A stretch of 64,000 bases of DNA from Oscillospiraceae bacterium (GCA_902792985.1 CADBBT010000005.1:1-64000); one strand, 5' to 3'. Positions 23,487-32,252 are shown, counted from the stretch's first letter. Translations and numbers: made by a program. The notes: a model not told the origin generated them from the letters alone.

Positions 23487-24467
23487 TTATGCCTTGATCA
23501 GTCCGAGCGCACGCAGAGTGTTGAAGAAGAAGAAATTATAAAGGATCAGACCGACGATCTCAAACACTTCGCTCGGAAGGCGGTCTTCGTCAGCGTTCAG
23601 ATCCGCCTGCGAAGCGGATTCATAAATTTTCAGCAGTTGTTCGCTTTGTGAGTTCGTCACCTTCATAATGCCCTTGGCACCTGCCCAGACCAGCATATGG
23701 AACGCCAGCTCGCCGGCGATGTGCTCATAGGTCATCACATAGTCATAGTTGCCGTCGGGATCCTTGAGCATTTCGGCGTTCTGCTTGGCGACCAAATCGT
23801 CCACAAGGTTGCGGAACACCGCATAGTTGAACATCTGACGGTTGTTTTCGATGTCGATATGCAGGTAATAGGTGCCGCCCTCGCCTTCGATGACGTCGTA
23901 TTCAATGCCGGAATCGTCGGCAATGTACTGTGCGACCTCACCGGGGTTATCCAGTTCCACATAGAAGTTGCGCTTCAGAAAATCCACCAGCTCCTGGATC
24001 TTCTTTTGCGCCTGCTCCAAACGGGATTCTGTGGTCGTCGGCTTCGTCGGTGCGGTAGGCTCCGTCGGGGCTGTCGGATCGGTGGGCGCGGTCGGCTGCG
24101 TGGGTTCTGTCGGCTCTGTCGGCTCCGTCGGTTCAGTCGGTTGTTCCGGTTTATCTGGATTCTGCAGCTTTGCGATCACCTTCGCCATCAGTGTGGAAGC
24201 AAGAGAAAGGAGCTTATCCATATTCTCTTCGGTCAGCACCACATTCTGCACATAGGGTACCATACTTTCGCGCAAACCGTGCGCGGCATTTTTCAGCATA
24301 CCGCCGGCCACGCGCGCGTTGTCAAGATCCTGCCGGAAGGCGGTAACCACCTCGCCGACATCGATGTTTTTCACGTCTTCCATGCTGTACGCGTGTGCAA
24401 GAATCGGCACCATCGTGCTGACCAGCAGAACCAGCGCACAGATCAACGCAAGCATTTTTTTTGACAT
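23487..24467 (-). CDS. Secreted protein with Pro/Thr/Glu repeat linker
   Basis: A 326-aa protein. The N-terminal MSKKMLALICALVLLVST-type signal peptide is cleaved around AHA-YS. A helical region (to ~105) leads to a ~40-residue (T/A/Q/D)-PT-(E/A/K) repeat linker, then a mixed alpha/beta domain with SGIEYDVIEGEGGTYYLHIDI. I do not recognise the family. GAAAGGAG precedes ATG 24467. It lies 28 bp after the small anchored-like protein gene, so both may be one exported-protein operon. A GGGGCTGC hairpin at 23449-23476 may terminate it. Confidence 0.7.
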   Translation of the reverse strand: MSKKMLALICALVLLVSTMVPILAHAYSMEDVKNIDVGEVVTAFRQDLDNARVAGGMLKNAAHGLRESMVPYVQNVVLTEENMDKLLSLASTLMAKVIAKLQNPDKPEQPTEPTEPTEPTEPTQPTAPTDPTAPTEPTAPTKPTTTESRLEQAQKKIQELVDFLKRNFYVELDNPGEVAQYIADDSGIEYDVIEGEGGTYYLHIDIENNRQMFNYAVFRNLVDDLVAKQNAEMLKDPDGNYDYVMTYEHIAGELAFHMLVWAGAKGIMKVTNSQSEQLLKIYESASQADLNADEDRLPSEVFEIVGLILYNFFFFNTLRALGLIKA

Positions 24468-24495
24468 TTCTAAGAACTCCTTTCAAAACGTCGGT

Positions 24496-24744
24496 TTATT
24501 CTTTGTCGTTCTTCTTTTTCGCTTTCAGCTTCGGAACCAGCACGGCGCACAGGATCGCGATCACGGCGCAGCCGATGACGATTGCCGGGATCAGATACGG
24601 CAAATTGCTCTCCCCTGTTGCGGGGATGGCGGCAGCGGCGAATTCGCCGACGGCAAAGGTTTGCAGCACAACGGCAAACACACTCAGCGCCATCAGCGCC
24701 GCAAGAACAATGCAGATCACTTTGATCGCCTTTTTACTCATCAT
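24496..24744 (-). CDS. Mini surface-protein-like peptide with LPxTG-like sorting signal
   Basis: An 82-aa protein consisting of a signal peptide (1-~32, ending TFAVGEFA), a very short segment, then AIPATGE, a hydrophobic helix and a KLKAKKKNDKE tail. This is the layout of sortase substrates but with almost no mature protein between signal and anchor. The related motif VIPKTGD is seen in the surface protein at the left edge. ATG 24744 or 24741 follows a weak GAAGTGA. It could instead be a two-span membrane protein. No sortase gene is in the window. Confidence 0.6.
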   Translation of the reverse strand: MMSKKAIKVICIVLAALMALSVFAVVLQTFAVGEFAAAAIPATGESNLPYLIPAIVIGCAVIAILCAVLVPKLKAKKKNDKE

Positions 24745-24750
24745 GGCGCA

Positions 24751-26466
24751 TCACTTCACTTTCTCTTTAAAATCGGCAGCCAGCCTGTCGGTGATCTCCT
24801 GCGCTGCGGCAAGGTCGGCGGCCACAGCCGTCAGATAAACCTTGAGCTTCGGCTCGGTGCCGCTCGGACGCACGATCACCTTGTTGCCGTCCGGCAGGTC
24901 GTAGCACAGCACGTTCGACTTCGGCAGCGTGATGGCGGCCGTTTTTCCGGTTTTGCAATCGGTCTGCACGCTCGTTTTGTAATCGGAAACGCACAAAACC
25001 TCAAGGCCGCCGATCTGCTTCGGGGCGTTTTGGCGCAGCGCATCCATCAGATCGGTCATCTTCTGCATCCCTGCCGCGCCCTCAAAGGCAAAGTTCAGCA
25101 GGCTGTTCTGATACATTCCGTATTTTTGATAAAGGCTCTGCATCAGTTCATACAGGCTCATGCCCTTGGCCTTGTAATAGGCAGCCATTTCGCAGATCAG
25201 AGTGGACGCGACCACGGCGTCCTTGTCGCGCACATGCATACCGACGAGGTAGCCGTAGCTTTCCTCCATGCCGATCACAAAGCGGCCTGCCTCGCCCTTT
25301 GCCTCCAGGTTCGTCATGTATTCGCCGATGTATTTGAAGCCGGTGAGCACGTTGACGATCTCGGCGTCAAAACGCTTTGCAACGGCGGCGACCAGGTCGG
25401 TCGTGACGAATGATTTGATGACAACGGGCTTTTGCGGCAGCAGACCGAGCTCGCTGCGGCGCGTGAGCAGATATTCCGTCAGCAGCACGCCGACCTCGTT
25501 GCCGGTCATCAGCTTATAGCCCTCATCGGTCCGCACAGCAATGCCCACACGGTCGCAGTCGGGGTCGGTTGCAAGCAGCAAATCGGCCGGGAACTCCTCG
25601 GTCATGGCAAGGCCGCACTCAAAGACCTGACGAATTTCCGGATTCGGATACGGGCAGGTCGGGAAGTTGCCGTCGGGGTTCTCCTGCTCCTTGACCACGC
25701 GCACTTCGGCAATGCCGATGCGGCGCAGCATTTCGCGCACATGCTTGTTGCCGGTGCCGTTGAGCGGCGTGTAGATCACCTTCAGCCCGCTTTGCGCGCA
25801 GATGTCCTTGGAAAGACAGGTCTTTTCCACCTCTTTGTAAAATGCCTGTACCACGTCGTCGCCGATGAATTCCACAAGGCCCTGTGCCATTGCCGCGTCA
25901 AAGTCCATCGTTTTGATGCCGGTAAACATATCGGTCTGCTGAATATATCTGTAGGTTTCGGCAGCGGCCTCGTCGGTCATCTGATAGCCGTTGGGGTCAT
26001 AGCACTTATAGCCGTTATATTTTGCCGGATTGTGGCTGGCGGTCAGAATGATGCCGCCCTTGCAGGAAAAATAACGCACCGCAAAAGAGAGCATCGGCGT
26101 GGGCACAAGCTCCGGATAGATATACACCTTGATGCCGTTCGCCGCAAGCACCCCGGCGCAAAAGCGTGCGAAGGTTTCGGATTTGATGCGCGAATCATAG
26201 GCAATCGCCACAGACGGCGCGTCATAAGTGGACTTCAGATAGGTCGCAAGACCCTGTGTTGCCTGGCCGACCGTATAGACGTTCATGCGGTTCGTGCCGG
26301 CGCCGATGACGCCGCGCAGACCGCCTGTGCCGAATTCCAGATTTTTGAAGAAACGATCAAGGATCTCGTCTTCATTGCCCGCCACGGCGTTCAGCTCCTC
26401 CATCAGATCGGGGTCGGCCGTTGCGTTTTTCTTCCAAAGGTCATAAAGCGCGTGAATATCGTTCAT
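24751..26466 (-). CDS. Phospho-sugar mutase (phosphoglucomutase/phosphomannomutase)
   Basis: A 571-aa enzyme of the alpha-D-phosphohexomutase family, long bacterial PgcA-like type. The phosphoserine loop TASHNPAKYNGYK, the metal loop ATDPDCDRVGIAV, the sugar loop GMEESYGYLVG and the phosphate loop RPSGTEPKLKVYL are all intact. It interconverts glucose-1-phosphate and glucose-6-phosphate, fitting the adjacent GH13 gene (17 bp upstream). ATG 26466 follows GGGAGGAA. Confidence 0.94.
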   Translation of the reverse strand: MNDIHALYDLWKKNATADPDLMEELNAVAGNEDEILDRFFKNLEFGTGGLRGVIGAGTNRMNVYTVGQATQGLATYLKSTYDAPSVAIAYDSRIKSETFARFCAGVLAANGIKVYIYPELVPTPMLSFAVRYFSCKGGIILTASHNPAKYNGYKCYDPNGYQMTDEAAAETYRYIQQTDMFTGIKTMDFDAAMAQGLVEFIGDDVVQAFYKEVEKTCLSKDICAQSGLKVIYTPLNGTGNKHVREMLRRIGIAEVRVVKEQENPDGNFPTCPYPNPEIRQVFECGLAMTEEFPADLLLATDPDCDRVGIAVRTDEGYKLMTGNEVGVLLTEYLLTRRSELGLLPQKPVVIKSFVTTDLVAAVAKRFDAEIVNVLTGFKYIGEYMTNLEAKGEAGRFVIGMEESYGYLVGMHVRDKDAVVASTLICEMAAYYKAKGMSLYELMQSLYQKYGMYQNSLLNFAFEGAAGMQKMTDLMDALRQNAPKQIGGLEVLCVSDYKTSVQTDCKTGKTAAITLPKSNVLCYDLPDGNKVIVRPSGTEPKLKVYLTAVAADLAAAQEITDRLAADFKEKVK

Positions 26467-26483
26467 TGCAGTTCCTCCCATTG

Positions 26484-28370
26484 TTATTTTACGCGATAGA
26501 TGTTCACTTCATACGGACGCAGCGCTCCGGTCAGCGCCGTATAGTTCGACAGCAGCAGTTCGCCCTGCGCCGGCAGCGGACGACGGATCTTATTTGAGGT
26601 AAGGTTCATTTCAATATAGAACCGTCCGCCCTCGCCGTCTCTGTACAGGCAGAAAGTCTGATCGTTCGTCTCCAGCGGCACAAAGTCGCCGTAAACGAGG
26701 ATGTCTTTGTTCGCCTTGCGCAGCGCGATAAGCGCTTTAAAATAGTTGAGCACGCTCGTGCGGTCTGCACTTTCGGTTTCGGCGTTGCACTGCTTGTAAT
26801 CGCCGTTGACACGGATCCACGGGGTTCCGGTGGTAAAGCCGGCGTTCTTCGCGCTGCTCCAGCACATCGGCGTTCTGCCGTGGTCGCGCGAACCGGCAAG
26901 GATCGTTTTCCACGCTTCAGCGCGCGTCTTGCCTTTCTTTTGCAGCTCCGCGAATTTATTGATGGATTCCACGTCGCGGATCTCCGACATATCGCGGAAA
27001 TCGCAGTTCATCATGCCGAGCTCTTCGCCCTCAAAGATATACGGTGTGCCGCGGCCGGTGAGCAGCATGGCGCCGATGAGCTTGGACAGCGGCTTGCGAT
27101 AAAGCACATCCGGGTTGACCTTGCTCGTCATGCGCGGGTTGTCGTGGTTTTCCACCACCAGAGTCGGCCAGGAAGAGCCGTTCAGCGCGAGCTGATATTT
27201 CGTAAAGAGCTTTTTGAGATATTTAAGGTCATATTTGTAATCGCTCCAGCGCTCCTTGCCCGGATTTTCAAGCTGATCGAACAGGAACGTCTCGCGGATC
27301 TCGCCGCGGGAATCGTCCACCAGATATTTCGCCATCTCCACACCGATGCCGCCGGTTTCGCCCACACAGAACGAATCCGGGAATTTTGCAAAGGCGTTTT
27401 CGTTAAGCTCGTGCAGATACTCGTGCAGGCGCGGGCCCCAGAAATAGTGTTCGCCGCCGTAGCCGATGACTTCGCCGACCAGCGCGTTGCCGTCGGGGAG
27501 CTCGTGCGTTTTGGAGATCATGTTGATGACGTCCATACGGAAGCCGTCCACGCCCTTTTCCAGCCACCAGCATACCATATCGGCCACATCGGCGCGCACA
27601 TCCGGGTTTTCCCAGTTGAGGTCCATCTGCTTGGTGGAAAACAGGTGCAGCGCCCATTCGCCGAGCTCGGGATAATAATTCCATGCCGGACCGGAGAACA
27701 GACTTGTCCAGTTGTTCGGCGGAACGCCCTCGCCCTTGCCCTTACGGAAGATGTAGTAGTTTTTATATTTTTCATCGCCGGCAAGCGCCTTTTGGAACCA
27801 TTCGTGCTCGTCGGACGTGTGGTTGACCACAAGGTCCATCACAAGGCGCATCCCGCGCTTGTGGATCTCCGCAAGCATTTCGTCAAAGTCGTCCATCGTG
27901 CCGAACTCGGTCATGATCTTGCGGTAGTCGCGGATGTCGTAGCCCATGTCGTCGTTCGGGGAATCATAGATCGGGCTGACCCAGATCACGTCCACGCCGA
28001 GATCCTTGAGGTAATCGAGCTTGGAGATGATGCCCTGCAGATCGCCGATACCGTCGCCGTTGCTGTCGCAGAACGAGCGCGGGTAGATCTGATAGATCAC
28101 GGATTCCTTCCACCATTTCGGGTCGGTTTCGTCCTTGGTGATCACCTTTTCTCCTGTATAGCCGAGCAGCTTGCACAGGTGCTCCATCGTCTCGACCGGC
28201 AGTTTATCGCCGAGCAGCTTAGAGATCGTTTTGAGTTTGATCTTTCCGACGGCGGGGTTGTTCAGAACCGCGTCGGGAATGCCGGCGTGATAGCCGACCA
28301 TCGCGACCAGATCGCTGCCGACCGGCGTTTGCAGAACATCCGCCAGTGTGCTTTCGAGCGTGAGTTTCAT
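26484..28370 (-). CDS. GH13 alpha-glucosidase (oligo-1,6-glucosidase-like) with N-terminal extension
   Basis: A 628-aa cytoplasmic enzyme. The barrel starts at about residue 84 (WWKESVIYQIYPRSFCDSNGDG); the nucleophile Asp is in GFRMDVI (~278), the acid/base Glu in VGETGG (~337) and the third Asp in ENHDNPR (~405). The first ~75 residues form an extra helical domain (LTLESTLADVLQTP, LKTISKLLGDKLPVE) not part of the catalytic core. I set the start at ATG 28370, which has AAAGGA at proper spacing. It likely feeds glucose to the mutase downstream. Confidence 0.92.
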   Translation of the reverse strand: MKLTLESTLADVLQTPVGSDLVAMVGYHAGIPDAVLNNPAVGKIKLKTISKLLGDKLPVETMEHLCKLLGYTGEKVITKDETDPKWWKESVIYQIYPRSFCDSNGDGIGDLQGIISKLDYLKDLGVDVIWVSPIYDSPNDDMGYDIRDYRKIMTEFGTMDDFDEMLAEIHKRGMRLVMDLVVNHTSDEHEWFQKALAGDEKYKNYYIFRKGKGEGVPPNNWTSLFSGPAWNYYPELGEWALHLFSTKQMDLNWENPDVRADVADMVCWWLEKGVDGFRMDVINMISKTHELPDGNALVGEVIGYGGEHYFWGPRLHEYLHELNENAFAKFPDSFCVGETGGIGVEMAKYLVDDSRGEIRETFLFDQLENPGKERWSDYKYDLKYLKKLFTKYQLALNGSSWPTLVVENHDNPRMTSKVNPDVLYRKPLSKLIGAMLLTGRGTPYIFEGEELGMMNCDFRDMSEIRDVESINKFAELQKKGKTRAEAWKTILAGSRDHGRTPMCWSSAKNAGFTTGTPWIRVNGDYKQCNAETESADRTSVLNYFKALIALRKANKDILVYGDFVPLETNDQTFCLYRDGEGGRFYIEMNLTSNKIRRPLPAQGELLLSNYTALTGALRPYEVNIYRVK

Positions 28371-28455
28371 TGGCATGCATCCTTTCAAAATAATACTTCA
28401 TTTTATTATAGCGCGTTTTGGCAGCATTTGCAAGATGTTTTTATAGAAAAAGAAC

Positions 28456-28479
28456 AGCGTGCATCCGAAGACGCACGCT
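28456..28479 (-). terminator. Terminator of the rubredoxin gene
   Basis: Minus-strand stem AGCGTGC/GCACGCT is followed by TTCTTTTTC. Confidence 0.75.
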
Positions 28480-28493
28480 GCAGTCATTTCAGA

Positions 28494-28646
28494 TTATTCG
28501 GCCGGCGTGAACATGTCTTTGCTCAGTCCGCAGATCGGGCAGACCCAATCCTCCGGGATGTCTTCAAACGCAGTGCCGGGCGCGATGCCGCCGTCGGGAT
28601 CGCCGACTGCCGGATCATACACATAGCCGCAGGGACATTCGTACAT
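28494..28646 (-). CDS. Rubredoxin
   Basis: A 50-aa iron protein. Two CxxCG knuckles, [10 protein letters not shown] (Cys 4 and 6, a CPC spacing one residue shorter than the usual CxxC) and [13 protein letters not shown], plus [10 protein letters not shown], are diagnostic. ATG 28646 follows AAAGGAG. It is an electron carrier typical of anaerobes, often in oxidative-stress defence. The first knuckle C-P-C differs from the canonical C-x-x-C and may alter the site. Monocistronic with its own terminator. Confidence 0.9.
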   Translation of the reverse strand: MYECPCGYVYDPAVGDPDGGIAPGTAFEDIPEDWVCPICGLSKDMFTPAE

Positions 28647-28703
28647 TGTAAAGTCTCCTTTCATATTTTCTTGTTTTTATTCTACCATAACGGTTCCTTG
28701 TTG

Positions 28704-29426
28704 TCAAGAATCAAGCTTTTGCAAAACGATTTTAATGAAATTCAGATATCTGCCGCCGCCGGCCTCCATCGATCTGCGGTCGCCGATCGCGTAGGGGTTT
28801 TCCTGCCGCAGCCAGTCCGCCCAGACCTCCTCGTTCGATTCCATCGGAGAAACGCAGAGCACCCGCGCGCCTTTACACCGGTTCACGATATCCGCCCAAT
28901 AGTCCGCGTCATGCAGATAATCGAGCTGTTCCGGCGTCCAGGAGAGCAGCAGCTCCGGCGGCAGAGAGTTGTGGCAGTCGCGCTTCATGCCGGGAACAGT
29001 GATATAGATCAGTCCTCCGGGTTTGACGAACGGCAGCAGATGATCGTCAAGGAAAGCGGCGTCGCGGCCGAAATAGTTGTAGGAATCCGTGGACACCACC
29101 GCGTCAAAAAACGCGCGCGCGAACGGAAGATCGAGCGCGTCGGCCTTCACGGGAACGATCTGTTCCCCGCTCAGCCCCATTTCCGCAAAGAAGGCACGGT
29201 TCTCCTCCGGATCGCTCCAAAGGTCGGCGGCATAGACCTTGAAACCGTATTCCTTTGCCAGAAACACGCTGGTGAGCCCCTGACCGCTGCCGAGGTCGCA
29301 GACCGTTGCTCCGGCGGGGATCCGGTGGCCGAGCAGCAGTTCCTCCTCCAGCTTCAGCGGGTTCGGTCCCATGATTTTTGCCATCAGTGCGGGTGTGTTG
29401 TATTTTTCGCTCAAAGGATAATGCAT
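28704..29426 (-). CDS. SAM-dependent methyltransferase (class I)
   Basis: A 240-aa protein. Motif I is VCDLGSGQGLTSVFLA, the acidic residue after beta2 is in YAADLW, and VVSTDSYNYFG and VKPGGLIYITVPG correspond to motifs IV-V. Relatives act on small molecules. GAGAGGAGCG precedes ATG 29426. Substrate unknown. Confidence 0.87.
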   Translation of the reverse strand: MHYPLSEKYNTPALMAKIMGPNPLKLEEELLLGHRIPAGATVCDLGSGQGLTSVFLAKEYGFKVYAADLWSDPEENRAFFAEMGLSGEQIVPVKADALDLPFARAFFDAVVSTDSYNYFGRDAAFLDDHLLPFVKPGGLIYITVPGMKRDCHNSLPPELLLSWTPEQLDYLHDADYWADIVNRCKGARVLCVSPMESNEEVWADWLRQENPYAIGDRRSMEAGGGRYLNFIKIVLQKLDS

Positions 29427-29564
29427 ACGGATCGCTCCTCTCTTTTTGCATTTCCATTGTAGCCGTCGGCCAAGCCGGGGTCAATGTTCACTTTTCACAA
29501 AGACGAGCCGTGATCTTTGGTAAAACAGACGACGAAAGACGCCGGAAACATCCCCCTTGGGGGC

Positions 29565-29593
29565 TTGCATCCGATGCTTTACTGTGCTAAAAT
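29565..29593 (+). promoter_or_regulatory. Promoter of the two-gene membrane operon
   Basis: TTGCAT (29565-29570), 17 bp, TAAAAT (29588-29593), 31 bp before ATG 29624. Confidence 0.7.
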
Positions 29594-29623
29594 AAGAAAA
29601 ACAAAACAAAGGAGATCATCATT

Positions 29624-30040
29624 ATGGCATGTTTCATCGTTCCCGGCGCGGAAGCCATCGTTGTGACGGCTGCCGCCCTCATCCTTAAGCAGAGAGAAGC
29701 AAAAAAAGCGCTGCCGAAGCCGACAGGCGTTCCCGCCGGCTCCATGCAGAGCGAAGCAAAGCAGGGTTTTTCCCGCAAGCTGTTCTGGCTGGCAAGCCTG
29801 CTTTGGGGCGGCGTGGTGCTGCTTGCGTTCGAGCATCTGTGGCACGGCGAGGTGCAGCCCTTCTTCCCCTTCTTGACTGCGGCAACCGAAGGGGCGGGCG
29901 CAGTTTCGGAAATGCTTGCGGAGATGGCGAGTGTCGGCGTGACTATGGCGGTGCTTGTCACAGCGATCTGGGTAGGAATGCTCGTTGTTTCGCGCATCAT
30001 TGAAAAAAGACCCGCTGCTCAGGCGGAGGCACAGGCATGA
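29624..30040 (+). CDS. Hypothetical membrane protein
   Basis: A 138-aa protein with hydrophobic segments at about 4-21, 53-70 and 102-124 and an Ala/Glu-rich tail. AAAGGAGATC precedes ATG 29624. The next gene overlaps its end by four bases (ATGA), so the two products are probably made together and may form a complex. I do not recognise the family. Confidence 0.7.
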   Translation: MACFIVPGAEAIVVTAAALILKQREAKKALPKPTGVPAGSMQSEAKQGFSRKLFWLASLLWGGVVLLAFEHLWHGEVQPFFPFLTAATEGAGAVSEMLAEMASVGVTMAVLVTAIWVGMLVVSRIIEKRPAAQAEAQA

Positions 30041-30342
30041 CGCTTTTGCTGACCGTGTTCGCTGCGGTGATCACAACGGCGATCTGGTATCAGAAAAACG
30101 ACAAGACGCTGCAGCTCGGTCTGCTTTGCTGGATGTTCTGGGGCGCGTCGATCATGTGGTTTGTGGACGCGGTGTTTGAATACATCGAGCTGCGCGCAGA
30201 TTATTTCACCCCCGCTTTGGAGGATATGATCAACGACAGCTTCCTCGGCCTTTCCGTCATCGCCCTTGCGCTGGTGATCTGGATCGTTGTGCTGCTGATC
30301 AAAGATCCGCGCGGCGTGATCAAAAACAGACTGAAAAAATAA
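30037..30342 (+). CDS. Hypothetical membrane protein, partner of 29624 gene
   Basis: A 101-aa protein with three hydrophobic segments (about 3-16, 28-46, 71-88) and a basic C-terminus (KDPRGVIKNRLKK). It starts inside the stop of the upstream gene and is followed by a terminator. The function is unknown; coupling to its neighbour is the main clue. Confidence 0.7.
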   Translation: MTLLLTVFAAVITTAIWYQKNDKTLQLGLLCWMFWGASIMWFVDAVFEYIELRADYFTPALEDMINDSFLGLSVIALALVIWIVVLLIKDPRGVIKNRLKK

Positions 30343-30353
30343 AACAGAAAACA

Positions 30354-30382
30354 AAAAAGGATCGTTTTGAACGGTCCTTTTT
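30354..30382. terminator. Bidirectional terminator
   Basis: AAAAAGGATCGTT/AACGGTCCTTTTT stem with TTGA loop between the membrane operon and the convergent csoR-type gene. Confidence 0.85.
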
Positions 30383-30405
30383 CTTTTGGGCTTTCACATG
30401 CCGTC

Positions 30406-30753
30406 TTATTTCATAAACCGGTCGATCGCCGTTTTCAGCTCCTCGACCGCCGCCATGTCGCCGCATTCGATCGCGTCCACAAGGCAATGTTCGATGTGGT
30501 CTTTCAAAATGAGCTTGCCTGTGTTGTTGATGGCGGATTTCACCGCCGCAAGCTGGATGAGCACCTCGCTGCAGTCCACGCCGTCCTCCACCATCTGTCG
30601 CACCTTTTTGAGGTGTCCCGTGGCGCGGGCAAGGCGATCCAGCACCAGCTTTGTGTTCTGATGCGTGTGGGTGTGCGTGTGTTCGTGTGGATGCTCGTGC
30701 GTGTGCGTCACAAGCGTGCCGTCCTCCAGCACATGGGTGTGTTCATGTTCCAT
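30406..30753 (-). CDS. CsoR/RcnR-type metal-responsive repressor with His-rich N-terminus
   Basis: A 115-aa protein. Residues ~33-115 are the all-helical CsoR/RcnR/FrmR fold: LARATGHLKKVRQMVEDGVDCSEVLIQLAAV, then KDHIEHC, giving the Cys-His-Cys metal-site pattern. The first 32 residues hold about a dozen His (HTHEHPHEHTHTHTH), unusual for the family and suggestive of metal capture. It starts 15 bp after the HAD phosphatase stop, with AAAGGAG inside the gap. No metal efflux gene is adjacent, so its target is elsewhere. Confidence 0.88.
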   Translation of the reverse strand: MEHEHTHVLEDGTLVTHTHEHPHEHTHTHTHQNTKLVLDRLARATGHLKKVRQMVEDGVDCSEVLIQLAAVKSAINNTGKLILKDHIEHCLVDAIECGDMAAVEELKTAIDRFMK

Positions 30754-30767
30754 GCTTTTCTCTCCTT

Positions 30768-31463
30768 TCAGACGCCGAGCCAGGCCGCAAGTGCGGCAAG
30801 CGTCTGCACTTCCCTTTTGACCGGCAGCCCCCGGTCGTTGATTCGTCCCTTCGGGTTATACCAGACACAGTCCAGCCCCGCGTTCACCGCGCCCTGGATG
30901 TCGGAGCCGAGCGAATCGCCCACAACGAGGATGCGCCGTTTGTCTTGCTCGTCGATGTGGGAAAGCACATAATCAAAAAACGCTTTGAACGGCTTTTGCG
31001 CACCGACCGCCTCCGAAACGAAAATATCGGAAAACAGCGGTGCGAGTCCGCTGTGCTCAAGACGCATTCGCTGCGTGTGCGGCACGCCGTTCGTGATGAT
31101 ATAAAGCTGACAGCCACTTTTTTTCAGCGCTTGGCAAAGCGTCGCCGCTCCTTCTACAAGAAAGCCGCCCTGCGACAAGAACGCAAGATAGCGGTCGTTG
31201 ACTTCGCGCGTGTTGATCCCCTGCCCGACACCGAATTCTTCAAACAAACGGCGGTAGCGTTCGTTTTTGATATCCTCTTTTGTCACCTCGCCGCGCTCAA
31301 ACGCGTGCCACAGCGAGGCATTGATCACACTGTAGCGGTCCATGAGTTCGTCCGTCGGCGTGATCCCGAACGCCAGCAGCACCTGCCGCAGCGCCGTACG
31401 CTCCGCCTTTTGAAAATCGAGCAGCGTATCGTCGGCGTCAAAGAGGAACGTGGAATACTGCAT
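30768..31463 (-). CDS. HAD family hydrolase, YjjG/YfnB-type nucleotidase
   Basis: A 231-aa cytoplasmic phosphatase. Motif I FDADDTLLDF, motif II IITNG, motif III Lys in AQKPFKAFFDYVL and motif IV VVGDSLGSDIQGA are all present, with an alpha-helical C1 cap as in YjjG. These enzymes clear non-canonical pyrimidine nucleotides. It is co-transcribed with the CsoR-type regulator. Confidence 0.87.
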   Translation of the reverse strand: MQYSTFLFDADDTLLDFQKAERTALRQVLLAFGITPTDELMDRYSVINASLWHAFERGEVTKEDIKNERYRRLFEEFGVGQGINTREVNDRYLAFLSQGGFLVEGAATLCQALKKSGCQLYIITNGVPHTQRMRLEHSGLAPLFSDIFVSEAVGAQKPFKAFFDYVLSHIDEQDKRRILVVGDSLGSDIQGAVNAGLDCVWYNPKGRINDRGLPVKREVQTLAALAAWLGV

Positions 31464-31674
31464 CGGCAGAGGGCTCCTTTCGTTTTTGTGCTTCGATTTT
31501 TATTTTATCGAAAAGTGTGCCGCTTGTCAAGGTTCTGCAGCCAAAGCGAAAAAACGGGCGGATTTTCCGTGAACTTTTTCAAGATTTTTTTGAAAAGTGC
31601 TTTCTTTTCTTTGCTGTTTATGTTAATATAATATGAATCAATAAAGTGTTCTGGAAACAATAAGGAAGTTGACT

Positions 31675-32235
31675 ATGGATCAGGAAAAAAACACATTCAG
31701 CGAAGGGGTCGCTCCCGGCGGTCTGCGTACCGCGCCGGAGATCAAATTGCTCATCTGTTATCTGCTCAAAGCGCTGCGGCAGCCGCTTTCGCGCAGCCAG
31801 ATCAACGAGATCATGCAGGAATACCCGGTCGCCAACTATTTTGAAGTCAATCAGGCGCTCAGCGAGCTGGTCAAAAACGGCAGCGTGCTCAGTGAGCTTT
31901 CCGGCGAAACGGAAGAGCTGACACTGCCCGGAAAGCTGATGTTCGATGTGGAAACCATCGAGCGCTCCCTGCCGCGTTCCGTGCGCGAAAAAGCCATGTC
32001 CGCCGCGCTGCAGGTGCTTGCGCGCGAACGGGTCAAACGCGAAAGCCGCACCGAGATCACAAAGCTTGCGCAGGGCTTTCATGTCAAATTCACGATCAGC
32101 GACATGGGCACAGAGCTGCTTGAGCTGAAAGTCTATGTGACGGATGAGGCGCAGATCGAAACGGTCAAGCGCAACTTTTACGCCAACGCGGTCGCGATCT
32201 ATTCCGATATCATCTCAGCACTCACGGTAGAATAA
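31675..32235 (+). CDS. DUF4364 family protein
   Basis: A 186-aa protein. APEIKLLICYLLKALRQPLSRSQINEIMQEYPVANYFEVNQAL gives a winged-helix N-terminus, followed by a linker and a C-terminal alpha/beta half (FHVKFTISDMGTELLELKVYV). This is the DUF4364 architecture, frequent in clostridia and probably regulatory. ATG 31675 follows AAGGAAG; a TTG six bases earlier is an alternative. The gene for the anchored GH43 starts 17 bp after its stop. Confidence 0.78.
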   Translation: MDQEKNTFSEGVAPGGLRTAPEIKLLICYLLKALRQPLSRSQINEIMQEYPVANYFEVNQALSELVKNGSVLSELSGETEELTLPGKLMFDVETIERSLPRSVREKAMSAALQVLARERVKRESRTEITKLAQGFHVKFTISDMGTELLELKVYVTDEAQIETVKRNFYANAVAIYSDIISALTVE

Positions 32236-32252
32236 CGAAAGGCGGGAAGCTC

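Noticed and set aside
26880-29462. 860-codon open frame opposite the GH13, rubredoxin and methyltransferase genes
   Set aside because: It spans three unrelated real genes and their terminators; no ribosome site or recognisable domain.
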